The notes under the pieces are model-generated. The model did no database searches. It saw nothing but the letters and a program-made list of their open reading frames with translations, and was not told the origin of the DNA. From NCBI GenBank assembly GCA_013365365.1, contig JABVXU010000623.1:1-30722 (forward strand): 30,722 bases of DNA, given 5' to 3'. The translations under genes and the position numbers were made by a program. Below, in pieces: positions 10,501 through 22,952 of this stretch (position 1 is the stretch's first letter; the number at the start of each line of letters is the position of its first letter). This stretch comes from Cruorifilaria tuberocauda (Eukaryota > Nematoda > Chromadorea > Rhabditida > Onchocercidae).

Positions 10501-13500
10501 CTCTTTTCAAAAGGTCATTTGAAAAAGAATTTCAACTTTTTGTTCTGATTCGTTCTTGCTCCTTGAAACTTAAGGCATAAAATACAGTACTTACAATTAA
10601 TGTCCCTACAAATTAAGAAAAAATTCTTGAATATTCTTGAATAACTGATCCAATCATCAAACTTCATGATCTGTTAGATTGGAAATTAAAATTCAGACTG
10701 AAAAGTTGAAGGACAATTTTTGGAGTAGGGTGAGATGAGGTCAATCTTTCATAAAAAAAAGGTCATCTGAAAAAGAATTTCAGATTTTCTTTTGGTATAA
10801 CTCATAACTTAAGGTCAACACAGCAATTTAATGCTTACAATTAGCCATGATATAACAAATTGTTGAGTAACTGATCCAATCATCAAACTTGATGATCTGT
10901 TAGATGGAAAGTTGAAATTTAAAATGAAATATTGAAGAGATAATTTTTAGGGTATGGCCATATCTGCCCAAAAACACCTTTGGGACGTGGTATGACAATG
11001 TTGTATGCAATGATTGGTATACCTCTCATGTTACTCTGTTTGGCAAATATTGCCGAAAGTCTTGCTCAGGTGATAATTATTCACAATTACTGATAAAAAT
11101 GATATCTAAAAGGATGTACTGTAAAAATTATGTACTGTAAGGACGGTGTACTGTAAAAGTGGTGTACTGTAAGAATAATTGATAATAGCTAAAAATTAGT
11201 AGCTAAGGTAATGTCGTAGAAAGATTTTTCATCTTTGTCATATTTTATTCAAGCAAAAATTATTTCAATAAAATATTTAATAAAAGAATTTAACGAATAT
11301 TTTAGTTTTTATTTTAATATTTAAATTCATTTTTAAACTTATCGGAATAATTGTATTTTAATTTATTTTTTCTGAACTTATTTATCTTTCCGAAAAGAAA
11401 AATTTTTCTTCTGAAATTTTAATCAATTTTCAGCTTTATCTCTTATTTAATTTCTTCTTGCTGCTTTAAAATGTAAAATATTTTTTGTTTACTTTTTTTG
11501 AACTGAAAATATCATGAAATATCATGAATTTGGATAATTCATTATTCATTAGAAACGTTCATTAGGATGTAAATTTTAATAATAATTTAGGTTTTGCTAT
11601 AAAAATGATTTTTTTTTGTGATTGAAATGATTACATCAATGATAATAGTAAGGTTAAAGAAAATTTTGTGATAACAGTACCGTAAAAAAAAACCTATAAA
11701 AATTAACGAAATGTAAGAAAGAAATATAAAACTTATACAATTTTACCAAAAGTATTTAATTTCAAAATGTTATCATAATATTATTTTACTTTATTCTTAT
11801 AATAAAATTTTAATTTGTACATTTTTTAAAATGTATTTCATTAATGATTAAGTGAAATTAATAGGAAGAGTTAATTTGGGTATAGGAAGAAAGGTTATTG
11901 ATGCTATGATAGCCTAAATATCATAACAGAAACTTACCATATCATATAATTTCAAATTACTGTTACTTTAAGTCTCATAAATATTTTAATAAGGAAAAAC
12001 TGGTAGCTTTCTTAATTGATAATAAAGAATTTAAAAGCTAAATATTACAAAATAAGAAATAATCATTGTAAACATATGAAAAGATTACACTTTAAAAGGT
12101 TAAATTAGAGTATAATCACAAAAACTATTGGAATTTTATCAGTTAACTATTATCAGAATGATTACTTATATTTGATAAATACTGAAAAATATTAATTTCA
12201 GGTATTTACGTTTGTATATTTCAAAGTTTGCTGCGCATATTGTCGATGGCAACAAAATCGTCGTCGTATTTGTCGATCAGCGATTAGTTTTCGTTATCAT
12301 CCAAATGCACCAGTAAATGCGAGAAGAGGTTAAATTTCATTTACCTGTAACAAATTAATTTCATTTTAAATAAATGAAATAAAATTATAATATGTTATCA
12401 ATTTTATTGATTTATTTTAATTTTTAAACAAAAAAAAATTTGCTCGTTTTTTTCATTTTCGTTATTTTATAATCCTTATCACTATCATTATCAACTTATC
12501 ATTCTGATAATAGTTAACTGATAAAGTTAACTGATACTGTGCGATGAATTTGCAAATTTTTAATTTATTAAAAAAATTAACTTTACTGTAACTTCTTTAA
12601 TTTTAATTTAAAAAACTTATAATAAATATTAAATTTCTCTTCTTTCGCATAAAGTTTAACTATAGAATTGACGAAAGTAACGAGTAACCAATGATCAGTT
12701 ACAATTTAATAGTTATTTTAGTTCCATCAAGTCGCTACAATCAACGTTATACAGGAGTACGTCGACACGGAAGTTTGACGCGAATGCATGGAACACGTAT
12801 AAAGACTACTTTAAGCGATACGAAAAGTATTCGAAGTTCACGAAGTTTTAATAATAAATTTGATACAATTTCATTACCAGGACGTAGAAATTTCGCTGCT
12901 CACAATCTTCGAACATCTTATGAAAGCAATCATAAGTAAATTATTTCATAAAAATTCATCATAGATAACACGTAAATTTACGTGTATGTTGCTAAAATTA
13001 TTTCAATTTTAACTTTTAGAATTTTATTTAAAAATAGTTAGCAAAACTGAATATTACTCACTGAGTAATCACTGAAATATCTTTATGAGTTTATAAGTTT
13101 CTAAGTTGTAAAAACTTAAGAAAATGAATTTTCAGCGTAAAATCAAACGTTTCAGATTATCGTTTAAAAGAGATATAGGAGAAGGAAGTCGAATTCGTTC
13201 AAATGAAATATCATTACGTAACTCTTCAATTCGTAGTAATAGCATGTCTAAACAAAAACGTAATTTTCATAGTTTATCACCAAGGCCTGCTACTGAACGT
13301 CCATACATCTTTTCTAAAGGTATTTAAAGTATTTAAACTATTAATTATAAAAAAAATAAATAATATTAATAAGCATACCGAAGTAAGTAATAGTAATAAG
13401 TAATAAATAGACAAAAGTGACAAATCTAAAATAGAAGTAATAAATAATAATTTGATAAAGTATTTAAATTATCAGAAGTGAGATTTTCACGTATTTAAAG

Positions 13501-16500
13501 TTTGATGGCTTATGGTTCTAATACATGAATTTAATTTTTGAGAATACTGAAATTTTATCCACTTAAACTTAGATCATAACAATTTTTGAAAGTTACGTAT
13601 CGAGAATGATTTCAGGTTAGCATAAAGATACTTACCTAATGCTAGGAATATCATTATCGAAGCTTGTACTATTTACCTTGAACGTGAAAGCTTAAATTTA
13701 AGTAATTCGAAAATTATTCGAGTAATAAAATTTCAAGTTAGCGAAAAATTCAATGCAAATGAAAAAGAAATTAAACTTTACTTTTTGAAGTTTAGTCCCG
13801 ACGCTCTTTTATTAGTAATGATATTCCTAACATTAGGTAAATTTAACTTTTTATTGATTGATTTATTTAACTGATAATTGAACTTTTTATTGATTAATTT
13901 GAAATTAAATTATTGATATATTTTATTTTATCGTTTTAAAAGAAAAAAAGTTTAGAAGAATTATGAATATTTTCAGGTGGTATACCAGTACGTTATCAAA
14001 GTGATGGTAAATCACGTGGTGCCTTTATTGAACTTAAAACTTATACTGATAGTAATGCTGGAACATCAACTAATTTACATTCTAATGTTACTGGCCATAT
14101 TTCGGTACCACAACTAAGGTTTATCATTAAAAATATCAACTTTCAACTGCTTCGATCTACCAATCATTTTAATTTATTTATTTATTAAATTAATTAATTG
14201 AATTATTTAATTAATTAATTTGATTGTTATTTTAGATGATAGTAGAAATTATATAATTTTCTCTCTCTCTAAAAACAACATGTAATTTCTTAATTTTTAA
14301 TTTGAAAAATTGATAACTAATTAGAAGAAATAATTATTTTTCATTGTTTTAATAATGATCAATTACTATTATTACGATTATCATCATTACTTATTATTGT
14401 TAGAGCCAAAGCTCGATTAAAGGAAGAAAGGGAAAAGGACACGTCAACAGTTACATCATCACGGATAACTATTAAGTAAACTTTTATTTAGTCTACTTAA
14501 CTCAAAAGACAAAAGGCAAAAGTTAGAATTATATTTATTCTTAAAATCATTTGTTTTTCTTTAGTGCAGATAGTTTAGTTTTACGAATAATATTTCTAAT
14601 AATTTGTTATAGAATTGGAACTTTGAATAACTTAAAATTTACTCTATGAGATAGAAGTATTGAATTGTTCATGATCCTATGACCTTTCTCATTAATAAGA
14701 CAAAGGTTGGCTTGAAAGTTGATTTAAACCAGGTATTTCACATACTTATGACTGATAACATTGCATGTTAAGATAGAATAGTTCGTTTCTTCTAATGAAT
14801 TACTAAAATTATTAAATATGTTAAACAAGAATTTGTTAAATTTTGGTATCGAAATTGAAATCGATTTAGTAATAAATTACTGTTTGAACAATTCTTTGAT
14901 AATTGAGAAATAAAGTTTTAAAATTTCAGTAAATGTGAAAGTAATTCAAATGGTAAAGAAAGTGATTCAATGATAACATTACCACAGATTACAGTAATTG
15001 ATAATACAGAAGAGGAAGATGACAGTAATCGTCAGGTTCCTTTTACTTTTTTCTTTCTTCAAAAAAAGCATTATTAAGATTTTTCATGAAATTTTTAGGA
15101 TATATCTTAGATGATAAGAATCGAAATTGGAATGGACTTAATTAGTTAATTTTTAAATTTAATAAGTTATTAGATTATTTATTTGATAATAATAGTATAG
15201 CAGGTGATATAATTTGTATCATACTTTTACTGATTAAATAAAATTTAATATTTTTCTAATCGTTCATTAAGTTATTTTTTTTATTAGGATTTATTAAACA
15301 AAGTAAATTTATTATTTATCTAAGTTAAATATTTTATTTTCTCTTTTGCAAATGATGTCATCAAAAATAAAAAACTTAATTGGTTAATTACAGAGAAAAT
15401 CTTCGAGTAATACTGAACAAACAACGCTAACAGTTACAACTAAGGAGCAAGAACAAACAGAAAGTATCTTTTTGTTTTATTGTTTCAATAATTTTTTGAT
15501 TTTCAAATATTACAATTTTATCCGATCGTACTTTTTTCATCTTTATAAAATGCTAATTTTTATAATCATTTTTGATATTACTGTTATTATGATACTGTAA
15601 GTGATACTGTAAATGTCAAATATATCACTTATTTAAGTTAATGAATAAATTTTGAATTGAAAAAAAATTAAATTTAATCCGATGACTAGTAATCAATGAA
15701 AATACAAAATGAATTTTTCAGTAACTGAAAAACCAAATTCGAGAACATCATCTTCACAGGAATCAACACAATACCGTTCAACAGGTGCTACCATTGAGCG
15801 TTTAATGAGTACAAATAAGCCACCATCTCTTGACAGTTCCTTTTTAAGAAGGTAATTATGACAATTATTAAAAGGTTTTACTTGTCTTCCTTCTATGTAG
15901 AAGTCTGAGGTAATCAACAATTAAAAAAGTATACAGTCTCTCATTAACAAAAACAGAAACAAACAATAACAATACAGTATGAAAAGTACAGTATTCACTA
16001 TACAGTATGAAACAATATGAAAAGAGCAAAAAAAAATGATAAGAAAAACATTCCAAAGAAATTGAAACAAAAATTATTAAAAACTAAAAAAAAAAAACGA
16101 AAGTCACATAAATAGCGAAATAAATAATAGATTAAAAAATTACCAGAAAAATGCCAAAAACTTATCAATAAAATGATTTATTAAAAAGAGAAGTATACCT
16201 AAAGTAATTAGCAATGCTAAAATTTGCTTACAAAAAAAGTAAGCATAGCAAAGTGTTCAAAATCTTTGGATGACTTCAAATATTTTACAGAAAGATGGTA
16301 ATATTGTACAAATACTGTACAACATGTTTTTATTACTTTTGATTTGAAAATTCTTGAATAGATTGTACAGAAAAAAACTATTCTACAGAAACAGAAAAAA
16401 AACTATTATACAGTATATTGTACAGAAAAAAAACTGTATTACTACTTTTGCTTCAAAAAATTCTTGATACTTCTTGACAAAATTTTTGACGAAAGAATTT

Positions 16501-19500
16501 GTTGTTAATATTTCATGCTTGAAAGCAACTTTTCCGTGAAATCACGTTCGTAAACAAAACTGACCAAGGTATGATGACGTAAAATACAAAAATGAAAATT
16601 TAAAAGATAAGAAAAGTAGCTTTTGTATATCGAATTTCTAATATTAAAATTTCTAATACTCAATACTTCTATATATCATAATTTCTAATACTAATATTAA
16701 TATCTAATATTTTTACCATAGGTACACAAATTTTTGTTTAGCATGTAACTTTATTACCTAAAGATTTGTAACATCAATTAATTTCTTTTAAGTCCTATTA
16801 ATCAATTCTTACTTGATAACTTTACATTAAATGAAAATTAGAAAATACAGATTTTCATTATCATTTTGAAATTCGCCAAGAAAATGTTAGATAATTGATG
16901 GTGGTTTCGTAGTGCATGTAGCGAACGATCTGATGATATGTCAGTACGATCAATAAAACGTGTAGGTATACCGTATAAACGTGAAAAAATGCCTGTATCG
17001 GTTGGAATAATTACGGTAATTTTATTTATTGCCGGTGGTGCTATTTTATTCGCTGTTTGGGAAGATTGGAATCTTTTCGATGGTGCATACTACTCGTTTA
17101 TTACTTTAAGGTATGTATTTGATAACAAAATAGTTACGATAATGATAATATCTACTTTATCATTATTTTAGCATCATTCAAGTAGTGATAAATTCTGTGA
17201 TAAAATCTGAATTGACTTTTTATTTTATTATAGCAGTAATTAAGTATCATGAATGCTTATTGGATTATTTAATGATAAGGCTGAAAAGCGAGCGAATTAA
17301 TAATGATTTCCAATGGAATTCAAATCTTTTGATTAATTATTATCATTTCAGGTTTATCGTTTAATATAGCTCTGAAAGATAATATTTAGCATTGATAAAT
17401 GATATGATAAGAACAGATGACACTTTAATTAGTCCTTGTTTAAGTGATATATCAGTGCAAATGATATGTTTTAGTATCACTATCAGGAAAGGGTATCTTC
17501 TATAATTTCACTTTAGAAATACATTTTTATTCATTCGTTTACTCTTGTTAAAATTACTGTAAGTATTGATTTCAATATACAAAAATTCTACAGTTGAGTT
17601 ATTTTAGCAATAATAGAATAGGTTACAATCTTTTGATTACAAATTTAATAGTGATATGTTTTAATATCACTATCAGAAAATATATGATAAATTAAAATTT
17701 TTTGAAAATCTCAAAACTTTTCTAACTACTCTAATTTTCTTAATATTTACTCGTCGTTTTTTCATATTACAGTACGATTGGTTTTGGTGATATAGTACCT
17801 GGGCAAAGTCTTGGTGAAGGTTCACAGGAAAAATTAATTGTATGTGCATTATATTTATTATTTGGTATGGCATTAATTGCAATGTGTTTTAAATTAATGC
17901 AAGATGACGTGGTGCAAAAAGCACGTTGGCTTGGACAAAAAATTGGCATTCTTGGTAAATTTCTTTTTTTTTGATAATTTTGATTAATTTAATTTTAAAA
18001 AAGAATTTTTTAATTTGATAAAGTATTTTAAAGTTAGTAGTTTGTGCGGTCTTTTTCTTTCTTTTTTTTTTTTATTTTTTTGTGATAAATAGATTTTTGA
18101 TTTCTGCGATCACGTACGTACGTAGCACGTGTTTTGTTATCAAAGATTTGAATAGTTTTTTTTTTTGCGCTTAGTAGCTTTTGATGCTTTTCTGTTAACT
18201 AAATCTCCAGGAAATCAAAATGAAATATCGCCGTTAGGTGATATGCTAACGTCACCTATATTACGTATACTGGAATTGCAATCCAATATTGCACAATCAC
18301 AAGTTCAAGCAAGTCGGTTTTGCGTGAAATTTGCATTTTTTGCTTTTTAGCTTTTTTTCTCTCTCTCTTCTTTCGCACAATGCATCATTTCAATAGATTT
18401 TATTGAAATGGAGAAAAAAAAAGTTTCAAAATTTTGCCTCCTTTTTTTACGTGAATTTTTTACGTGACATTATGAATTACTAATTATTTAATCAAAATTT
18501 GTAGATTTAATTTCGAATTTTTGCAATTTCACAATTATTTATATTGAAGGCAAAAGTTTGCAAAGATTTTTTTTTCATAGAATGCTTCTTGCTTTTACAT
18601 CTGTTCAAAAAAGTAATAACAAATTTAAGTATTAATTGTAAATTAATCAATTAACACATTTAACTATTAATCGTAAATTAATCAATTAACACACTTAAGT
18701 ATTAATCGTAAATTAATCAATCAACACATATTTAACTATTAATCGTAAATTAATCAATTAACACATATTTAACTACTAATCGTAAATTAATCAATTAACA
18801 CATATTTTTATAATCGAAATTGAATCTGAGTTTGCTGAATGAAATGATATATTTTTCAGCTTTTTATCTGTAAATAATTTTTACTAATACTTGTGCTGAT
18901 AAGCTGATAAGCTGATAAGTTTTCTTTCTATTTGTTCGTATACCATTCACTCTGTTAATCAGAATTTCCAATAATTTCGATTCATTTCTTTTTTTTTTTT
19001 TAATTAAACGAAATATTCATTTACCATTTCACGAGATTTTCTTTTTTTTATAACAAAATACATTCAATTATTTCTTCAGCGTTTATTCTTCTTATCAATG
19101 TACACGTAAAAAATAAGCGTTTAAAACAATCACGTGTCGCAAATGATAGTAGCGATGCAAATGCGACATCGCATTTTATTAATTGCAACAAATTTACTTC
19201 GTTTGACTTTCAATGGCTGTAAATTTTGTTAAGAATGTAAGTAAACAAATTTGAAAATATATTGCCATTTGAAAAAAAAAAGATGGATGAATTTAAATTT
19301 GCAAAGAAATTGAATATTTCAGTACGAGACAGTATGTCAGAATCAGAATCTGAAATGGATGATGATAATTATTTAGTAGAAGGCGATGAAGTTGTTGATA
19401 TTATGTTTGAAGAAAAAACTGATCAGGTTTTAATTTATATTATTTTTGTTTTTTAAGTATAAATTTAGAGAAAAATACTTTTCTATGCCAATAATTTAGG

Positions 19501-20039
19501 TAAATGAAGTTGAATAACTGATATTATTTACGGTAAATTGCAGTTTTAATTTTCCTGCAGTTACAGTAAATTACAGTATTTTATATACTGTAATTACAGT
19601 AAATTAGTTTTAGTTTTTTACAGTAAATTACTGTTTTAATTAAAATGGTTATACTCGAATACGTTTCAAAAAAAGAAAAACTCATGTATCAATCATTAAG
19701 AGTGATTAAGAATGATAAAAAATAATAAAAGTAATTTTATCAAAAGTAATTTCTACGTAACATTCACTACATAGTAATTGATATGAAATAATACACAAAT
19801 AAATTAACTTACTTCATGGATGACTTACAAAAAAAAAAAGAAAACAGAATAAATTCATCTTGAATTTTTAGGATAAGCGTACTACTTTATCTAGTGGTTC
19901 ATCGAAACGTGATGATGATGAGTCACGTAATTTATTCAGATCTGATGAGAAGAAATATCCAGGTTATCACAAGAATTTACATGCAAATCGTATAAGCTAT
20001 CAAGAATGTTCCGATTATCCAAGACGTCTTCAACGATAA
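7521..20039 (+). CDS. TWK/K2P two-pore-domain potassium channel, complete, 18 exons
   Basis: Exons: 7521-7574, 8223-8363, 9851-9977, 10074-10163, 10951-11069, 12202-12328, 12722-12935, 13156-13319, 13977-14118, 14404-14475, 14930-15035, 15394-15463, 15722-15851, 16913-17110, 17773-17954, 18175-18312, 19323-19426, 19872-20039 (2346 nt, 781 aa). M1 is at about 19-43, followed by a glycosylation sequon (NDT, 61-63). Selectivity filter 1 is TTIGYGH (135-141), M2 about 153-180, M3 about 547-567, filter 2 TIGFGD (586-591), M4 about 605-628. This is the M1-P1-M2-M3-P2-M4 order of background K+ leak channels of the plasma membrane. The M2-M3 loop is about 350 residues, Arg/Ser/Thr-rich, far longer than the usual <100. 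The C-terminus has an acidic patch ESESEMDDD (698-706). ATG 7521 follows an in-frame TAA with no AG between. Intron 2 must be GC-AG. Which twk paralogue it matches is not known. Confidence 0.93.
8134..8203. repeat. Two-copy 35-bp tandem repeat before channel exon 2
   Basis: GAATTTATCAATTTATCATA plus the following 15 bp is repeated at 8134 and 8169 with one or two changes. It ends about 20 bp before the acceptor of exon 2 (8223). Confidence 0.8.
8364..9850 (+). other. GC-AG intron 2 of the channel gene
   Basis: The donor is GCAAGT at 8364, after ...NDTWT in phase 0; the acceptor TTTTACAG ends at 9850 and exon 3 reads [11 protein letters not shown] in phase 0. The nearest GT (8368) would leave phase 1 and hit a stop soon after joining, and the GT at 8356 creates an immediate TGA. 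So the phase requires the GC donor. The intron also holds a coding-like piece at 8857-8907 described in the findings. Confidence 0.82.
10513..10950. repeat. Diverged direct duplication within intron 4 of the channel gene
   Basis: The segment from about 10513 to 10730 and that from about 10760 to 10950 share an order of blocks: GGTCATNTGAAAAAGAATTTC, AACTTAAGG, TTACAATTA, AACTGATCCAATCATCAAAC, GATCTGTTAGAT, then AATTTTT followed by G-rich sequence. The second copy ends in the true acceptor TTTTTAG of exon 5. The first ends in TTTTTGGAGTAGGG at the matching place. Confidence 0.75.
11116..11190. repeat. Four tandem GTACTGTAA units
   Basis: GTACTGTAA recurs four times at 18-20 bp spacing between about 11117 and 11175 in intron 5 of the channel gene. 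It belongs to the TACTGTA word family seen across the window. Confidence 0.75.
13632..13840. repeat. Inverted repeat in intron 8 of the channel gene, MITE-like
   Basis: The arm 13632-13657 (TTACCTAATGCTAGGAATAT...) is matched in reverse complement by 13815-13840 at 24 of 26 positions. The interior is about 157 bp and carries no reading frame. This resembles a small non-autonomous element with terminal inverted repeats, though no target-site duplication was established. Confidence 0.55.
18631..18811. repeat. Five-copy 35-37-bp tandem repeat in channel intron 16
   Basis: Units built on ATTAATCGTAAATTAATCAA followed by TTAACACA start at about 18631, 18666, 18701, 18738 and 18775. Later copies carry a TATTTAACT extension (37 bp against 35 bp). 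Confidence 0.88.
19080..19222 (+). other. Possible alternative last exon of the channel gene
   Basis: After the acceptor TTTCTTCAG (ending 19079), a frame stays open for 46 codons to TAA 19220-19222 ([12 protein letters not shown]... ending SFDFQWL). Its phase matches exon 16, which ends in phase 1. The stretch is less AT-rich than its surroundings. If used it would replace the acidic C-terminus of exons 17-18 with a 47-residue tail. No transcript evidence is available here. Confidence 0.35.
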
Positions 20040-21753
20040 CAGCGAATAATCATTTATTAATATTTTGATTAAACTTGTTTGATTGTTTTCGTTTTTATGC
20101 TCAATTGATTTCTACTGATAAACTACTGATAAAGAATTTCAATATTATCGAGTAAAATTGAAAAGAAAAGGAAAAAAAAAAACGGTATACCGGCGTAATA
20201 ATGATAATTGACAATACGTTTCAGATGAAAGTTAGAGTTTGAAAGAGGAATACTAAAATGAATTATATATCTTAAAGTAAATGAGCGAAAGTGTTGAACA
20301 TTTGAAAATCTAAATTAAGTAAATTAGATCAGATCATGATTGGTGAATTTGAATAATTTGATTAAATGATAAATGTGTGCCATTACTGAGCATAACATGT
20401 CAATCTTAATTTATGATCAATTAATTTCATGCTCAATCAATTTCTGGATCAGTATGAGATAGCAAACTAGTCAGCTTAATAAAAGAATTATTGCCTGAAA
20501 TTACTGAATTCGAATCTTTGAAGTAAAAAAATTATTTTTGGCCACACATGCATCAAGCCTATCTAACAGCATTATCATTGGAATAGCTTAATTTGTAATA
20601 TAATCGGTGAAAAAAGGTAATATTACTTAAATCAAGGATTTCTCTTGAAAGTAAATTTAATAGCTATGAGCATTTCGTCATTAATAGCTAATATTTTATG
20701 ATTAAATAACTTTGACTCATAACTTATTGATAACATTGTTGCAATATAACTTCATGGTATTACCTGACTTAAACATTTCATTCCTCTCGTACATACATTT
20801 TGATTAAACTAAGTAATTAATTATCGCAAAAGTTATAAGACATTTAGTCTTTCTTTCTGAGTTAAAAATTACTTTAAAACGTTAAGCTCATCTAATAAAA
20901 TGATCAAATGGTACTAAGCTGTATTTACATTAATGAAAGGAATTGTTTCAATTAAATTTTTTTATATCTCTTAATTATATTTCAAATTTCATTCCAAATT
21001 TAAATTATATTAAATTATACAAAAATAAATGCTAAAATTTTTTTGGAAGAAGAATGATTTATTTCTTTCAAACAACAAACTTTTATCAAAAATTTGTAGT
21101 TCTGTAAAAGATCCAATCTTTGCGACTTACCTTTCTTTAATTCATTTAATTTAAATTTAGACTTACTCAAATATAACAGAAAGATAATTGTACTAAAATT
21201 ACGAAGAGAAAGTTTTTAATTGATATCAATTCAACTTATTTAACTTTTCTTTTTTTTTATTCATGAAAGATATTTTGGCTAAGTAATTGAAAATGTCTAA
21301 GTAAGCTCATAATTTTTTTTTAAACTATAAAAGTTTACAAGTAAAGTTCAATTCAATTTTTTATAAACTACAAAAGTTCACAGATGAAGTTAAATGAAGT
21401 CAATTTTCAAACTTGACGAACAGATTATTAATGATAGTGTTTAAAATAAGGCTTAGTAGCTTTCCTGTTGGATAAAATGAATAGCTATTAAATAACACAT
21501 TTGTATGGCTATTATCAGAAAATAGCGATAATCATTAAGAGTACTGAATTTGAAAAAAAATTGATAAGTTAATTAACAGAGATTTTTTGTCGATGAACGA
21601 ATAAAACAAATTGCAACTGAATGAATAAACTTTCCGAGTATAAAAAGAAGTAAGCTTTCAACAAATAAGCTTTTGAGCATTTTTTAAAAGTTTCAATTGA
21701 AAAATAAAAAAGCAAAAGTTTTTGGAATGTTTGATAGGAAAAATTTAATTTGA
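20040..21753. other. Intergenic, channel 3' side
   Basis: AT-rich sequence with many TGATAA/TTATCA words and no reading frame I can support. An AATAAA at 20478-20483 is a possible polyadenylation signal for the channel gene, about 440 bp after the stop codon, but it is not distinguished from chance in sequence of this composition. Confidence 0.55.
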
Positions 21754-22114
21754 AATATAATAAGTAAATAAGTAATATAATAAATAAGTAAAGTTTAAAA
21801 TATAAGTAAATAAGTAATACAATAAGTAAATAAGTAATATAATAAGTAAATAATTAGTAATGTAATAGGTAAATAAATAATATTTATTAGTAAATAAGTA
21901 ATATAATAAGTAAATAAGTGAATAAGTAATATAATAAGTAAATAAGTAATATAATAAGTAAATAAGTAATATAATAAATAAGTAATATAGTGAGTAAATA
22001 AGTAATATAATAAGTAAATAAGTGAAGAAGTAATATAATAAGTAAATAAGTAATATAATAAGTAAATAAGTAATATAATAAGTAAATAAGTAAAGTTTAA
22101 AATATAATAAGTAA
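21754..22114. repeat. 20-bp AT-rich minisatellite
   Basis: Repeats of the unit AAGTAAATAAGTAATATAAT with small deletions and variants, about 360 bp in total. The long Tyr/Leu/Ile reading frame on the minus strand is only a translation of this repeat. Confidence 0.92.
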
Positions 22115-22399
22115 GTTGTAATTTATTACTTTTCATCTTTACTTATTCATTTTAACATTTCATTTTTAAAAAAATTCATTAATAAAAATTGCAAAAAATA
22201 AACGATAAAATTTATTTATTAATCTGCTCGAATAGATTTTTTTTTCTTTTTGTTCACAAAAATATTAATTTGAATTTGAATTTATAATACTTTCATTTTT
22301 TTCCATGCAATCATTTGCAATTTTATTTCCGTTATTTTATCATATTTTAATTTCGTTTTTTCGGTTCAAAATTTTCAATTTCTTTTAATTTGTTATGAC

Positions 22400-22490
22400 T
22401 CTATTTCTATCTTTTACTTTTAAAGTTTATCACTTTCGTGATGCTTTAACTTTCATGATAAACTTTTAAAAGTAAAAGATAGAAATAGAA
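22400..22490. repeat. Long near-perfect hairpin
   Basis: The left arm 22400-22432 and right arm 22456-22490 are reverse complements over 33 bp, apart from one extra T in the right arm, with a 23-nt loop. Arms contain CTATTTCTATCTTTTACTTT and its complement. It could be a fold-back element or a structured RNA; neither is shown by sequence alone. Confidence 0.8.
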
Positions 22491-22952
22491 TGTTTAAGCA
22501 TCATTCAACTTTTTATCAATTTAATATCATGCAATTTATTTAATGCTTCAATTTGTTTCAATTAGTCTTTCTCTCATATCAGGAGGTTATTCCAGAAAAA
22601 ATTTTAATTGAATTGAATTGAATTGAATTTTAGAAGTAGTAAATATTAAATATTAGAAATAGTAAATATAATTTTAAAAGTAAATATTTCGAAATGAATT
22701 GGCTAAATATAATGTTTTGAAGATTAGCACTTACGACATACATAAGCATGGAAATGAATGTACAAGTAAGTACAAATATTTTTTAGTTGGTTCACTTTAA
22801 ATCTTGCACATATTTTTTCAAATATGAACTTTGGATTTATCATAAATAATGAAATAAACTAAACAAAAATTCAAAATCAAATCTCCATAATAAATTATTT
22901 CGGGATTATCATGTATGATTGATGATAAAAGCGTTAATGTCAATTTATAAAT

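Noticed and set aside
15693..16056. Minus-strand frames opposite channel exon 13 and intron 13
   Set aside because: The plus-strand exon fits the channel by phase and composition; the minus frames are shadows.
18631..18811. Regularly spaced repeats considered as a CRISPR array
   Set aside because: Repeats are directly abutting with no unique spacers and sit in a eukaryotic intron.
21795..22136. 113-codon Tyr/Leu/Ile frame on the minus strand
   Set aside because: It is only the translation of the 20-bp minisatellite.
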